This document shows, in pieces, positions 12,010 to 13,276 of a DNA stretch of 13,276 nucleotides. Position 1 is the first letter of the stretch. Each line of letters begins with the position of its first letter. The notes beneath the pieces are model-generated. The model searched no databases. It was not told where the DNA came from and saw only the letters and a program-made list of their open reading frames with translations. The stretch covers positions 1 to 13,276 of the forward strand of contig JAYSUJ010000012.1 of the NCBI GenBank assembly GCA_043719155.1, written 5' to 3'. This stretch comes from JBBQKQ01 sp043719155 (lineage in GTDB: Bacteria; Patescibacteriota; Minisyncoccia; Phycocordibacterales; UBA5272). The position numbers and the translations under genes were made by a program.

Positions 12010-13019
12010 TGTATCATAAAAATATGAAAAAAAAAGATTTGGCAATATTTGTAGAAAATTTAAATAAAGAATTTGAGTTTGCAGTTAAAGATGAAAAGTC
12101 CGGTTTCCTTAAAAATTTGTTTTTTCCAAAATATAAAAAAGTGCAAGCTGTACAAAATGTTTCTTTTGAAGTCAGACGAGGAGAAAGACTCGCTTTTATC
12201 GGTCCAAATGGAGCTGGTAAATCTACAACCATAAAGATGCTAACTGGGATATTGTTTCCAACTTCTGGAAAAGTTTCGGTTTTGGGGTTGTCGCCCCAAG
12301 ACAATAGAAAAAAACTTGCCTATAAAGTTGGCACGGTTTTCGGTCAACGCAGCCAACTTTTTCCGAATTTACCTATATCTGAAAGTATGTATTTTTTTGG
12401 AATTATGTTTGACATGAAAAAAAACGAAATCCAGAAAAGGATTAAATACTTAACTGAAATTTTTGACTTGCAGGAATTTGCAAATCAACCAGTTAGAAAG
12501 TTGTCACTAGGGCAGCGTATGCGGGCTGAGGTTGCCTGTGCTTTGATGCACAAACCAGAAATAATTTTTCTGGACGAGCCTACAATTGGACTTGATGTGG
12601 TAGCAAAAAAGAGTCTGCGCGAACTTTTACTTAAACTTAATAATGAAGAGGGTACTACTATTTTCTTGACATCCCATGATGTGGGTGACATAGAAGCTTT
12701 GTGTGAAAGGACTATTATTGTAAATCATGGACAAATTGTAAAAGACTTACCAACTGAAGAATTGACAAAGAACTATGTACATGAAAAATATGTGGATTTG
12801 ATTTTGGAAAGCAATACTGAAAAAAAAGATTTGCCTGATGGTGTCTTTTATAAAGACAGGAGTGAGGGTTTGAAAATTTCTTTAATTGTTGATACAAAGA
12901 AAATAGAGCTGCGAGAGGCTATGAAAAAGCTTTTAGATATCTTTCCAGTTCAAGATGTAAATGTTTTTGATGTGGATCTGGAAACGGTTATCAGAGAAAT
13001 TTATGCATCTACTAAATAA
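12006..13019 (+). CDS. ABC-2-type transporter ATP-binding protein (COG4586-like)
   Basis: The ATPase of an exporter complex working at the cytoplasmic face of the membrane. 337 residues with all nucleotide-binding motifs: Walker A GPNGAGKST (66-74), Q-loop FGQRSQLF (112-119, Gln114), signature LSLGQRMRAE (166-175), Walker B IIFLDEPT (186-193) and the H-loop TSHD (His224). The FGQRSQL Q-loop, the LSLGQRMRAE signature and EPTIGLDVVA are typical of the COG4586 group that pairs with ABC-2 permeases. A basic insertion before Walker A (FLKNLFFPKYKKVQAVQ) also fits this group. The C-terminal 85 residues form a regulatory-type tail ending DVDLETVIREIY. The start is the ATG in the ATGA overlap with the previous gene; the in-frame ATG at 12024 is an alternative, while upstream frame back to 11943 lies inside the previous gene. 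No complete permease gene follows in the window. Confidence 0.95.
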   Translation: MMYHKNMKKKDLAIFVENLNKEFEFAVKDEKSGFLKNLFFPKYKKVQAVQNVSFEVRRGERLAFIGPNGAGKSTTIKMLTGILFPTSGKVSVLGLSPQDNRKKLAYKVGTVFGQRSQLFPNLPISESMYFFGIMFDMKKNEIQKRIKYLTEIFDLQEFANQPVRKLSLGQRMRAEVACALMHKPEIIFLDEPTIGLDVVAKKSLRELLLKLNNEEGTTIFLTSHDVGDIEALCERTIIVNHGQIVKDLPTEELTKNYVHEKYVDLILESNTEKKDLPDGVFYKDRSEGLKISLIVDTKKIELREAMKKLLDIFPVQDVNVFDVDLETVIREIYASTK

Positions 13020-13036
13020 TATTTCAAGTGAGTTAA

Positions 13037-13201
13037 GATAATATATCAGCCTTAGTATCTTTAACAATTAAGGATGTAACCACTTCTGGAAAAGAAGTTT
13101 TTACGGATTTTATTGTTTTTGTAATTCGCTTTGGAGGGATACTTTTAGTTTACAAAAATCTATACACTTATTTAGGAGGTAATAGACCCGCTCCCTTTTA
13201 A
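13037..13201 (+). other. Open hydrophobic frame without a start codon, possible gene relic
   Basis: Fifty-four codons are open between TAA (13034-13036) and TAA (13199-13201), with no ATG, GTG or TTG in frame. The predicted peptide includes FIVFVIRFGGILLVYKNLY, which looks like a membrane helix. Its place after an ABC ATPase gene would suit a decayed permease, but this is a guess and it may be chance. Nothing else was seen in 13020-13205. Confidence 0.2.
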
Positions 13202-13205
13202 GAAT

Positions 13206-13276
13206 TTAAAAACCACTCCCAAATTCCGTTTTCAATTTAATTTGCAAAATCCAGATGATAGTTCCAAAGACCAGCA
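13206..13276 (-). CDS. C-terminal end of a probable membrane protein (partial)
   Basis: On the - strand, the frame entering the window at 13274 encodes LVFGTIIWILQIKLKTEFGS then GF and stops at TAA (13208-13206). A hydrophobic helix followed by a basic tail is typical for the end of a membrane protein. Only 22 residues are visible, so the family is unknown and the call is tentative. Another frame on the same strand also reaches a stop (AGLWNYHLDFAN), and I cannot exclude it. Confidence 0.35.
   Translation of the reverse strand, partial: LVFGTIIWILQIKLKTEFGSGF

Noticed and set aside
13174..13180. Perfect SD-like AGGAGGT
   Set aside because: No ATG, GTG or TTG follows at a usable distance (TAATAGACCC follows), so it looks like chance.
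1..13276. CRISPR arrays, transposases, integrases, tRNA genes
   Set aside because: No regular repeat-spacer pattern, no terminal inverted repeats with a transposase, and no tRNA-like cloverleaf were seen on either strand.
1..13276. Depletion of GCGC as a sign that the R-M system targets this site
   Set aside because: Several GCGC sites are present by eye (for example near 21, 513, 5947, 8625 and 11444), about what an AT-rich sequence would give, so the target cannot be inferred.

Overview
The window looks like a piece of a Candidate Phyla Radiation (Patescibacteria, probably Parcubacteria-like) chromosome. This is inferred from AT-rich compact coding, many start codons that sit only about 10 nt after a TATAAT-like box with no Shine-Dalgarno sequence, a reduced RNase P RNA, and many small proteins without a recognisable family. 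TGA is used as a normal stop (for example at the ends of the Nudix and SIS genes), which argues against the recoded Gracilibacteria/Absconditabacteria lineages. Nearly all genes are on the + strand.

Layout. 1-860: a small membrane protein on the - strand, then the RNase P RNA gene (rnpB) with its own promoter and terminator. 880-1836: a membrane-anchored protein of unknown function. 1884-3669: a two-gene type II restriction-modification system, a C5-cytosine methyltransferase overlapping a HinP1I/MspI-like endonuclease. 3751-5319: a MurJ/MviN-type flippase. 5369-6019: two small unknown genes on opposite strands. 6097-7743: a Nudix hydrolase followed 9 nt later by an unusual single-chain fusion of a NYN (PIN-like) nuclease domain and an SGNH arylesterase-like domain. 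7789-9612: lepA (elongation factor 4). 9668-10561: an SIS-domain protein. 10640-11355: two small SD-led genes. 11428-11538: a 36-residue membrane microprotein on the - strand with a near-consensus promoter. 11596-13019: an FtsB/DivIC-like protein that overlaps by ATGA an ABC-2-type transporter ATPase. 13020-13276: an open but start-less hydrophobic frame, and the probable C-terminal end of a - strand membrane protein running off the window.

Two gene classes are interleaved. The larger conserved genes (flippase, Nudix, methyltransferase) start almost directly after a -10 box and are probably near-leaderless. The small lineage-specific genes (64-381, 5369-5662, 5807-6019, 10640-10948, 11077-11355) have clear SD motifs, mostly their own promoters and terminators, and in several cases a visibly higher GC content.

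The most interesting items are the NYN-SGNH fusion with its Nudix partner, the flippase that keeps the MurJ fold signature but lacks most of the arginines that MurJ uses for lipid II, the unusual RNase P RNA (P13/P14 missing, GCU where the tRNA-CCA-binding GGU should be), and the hidden microprotein.
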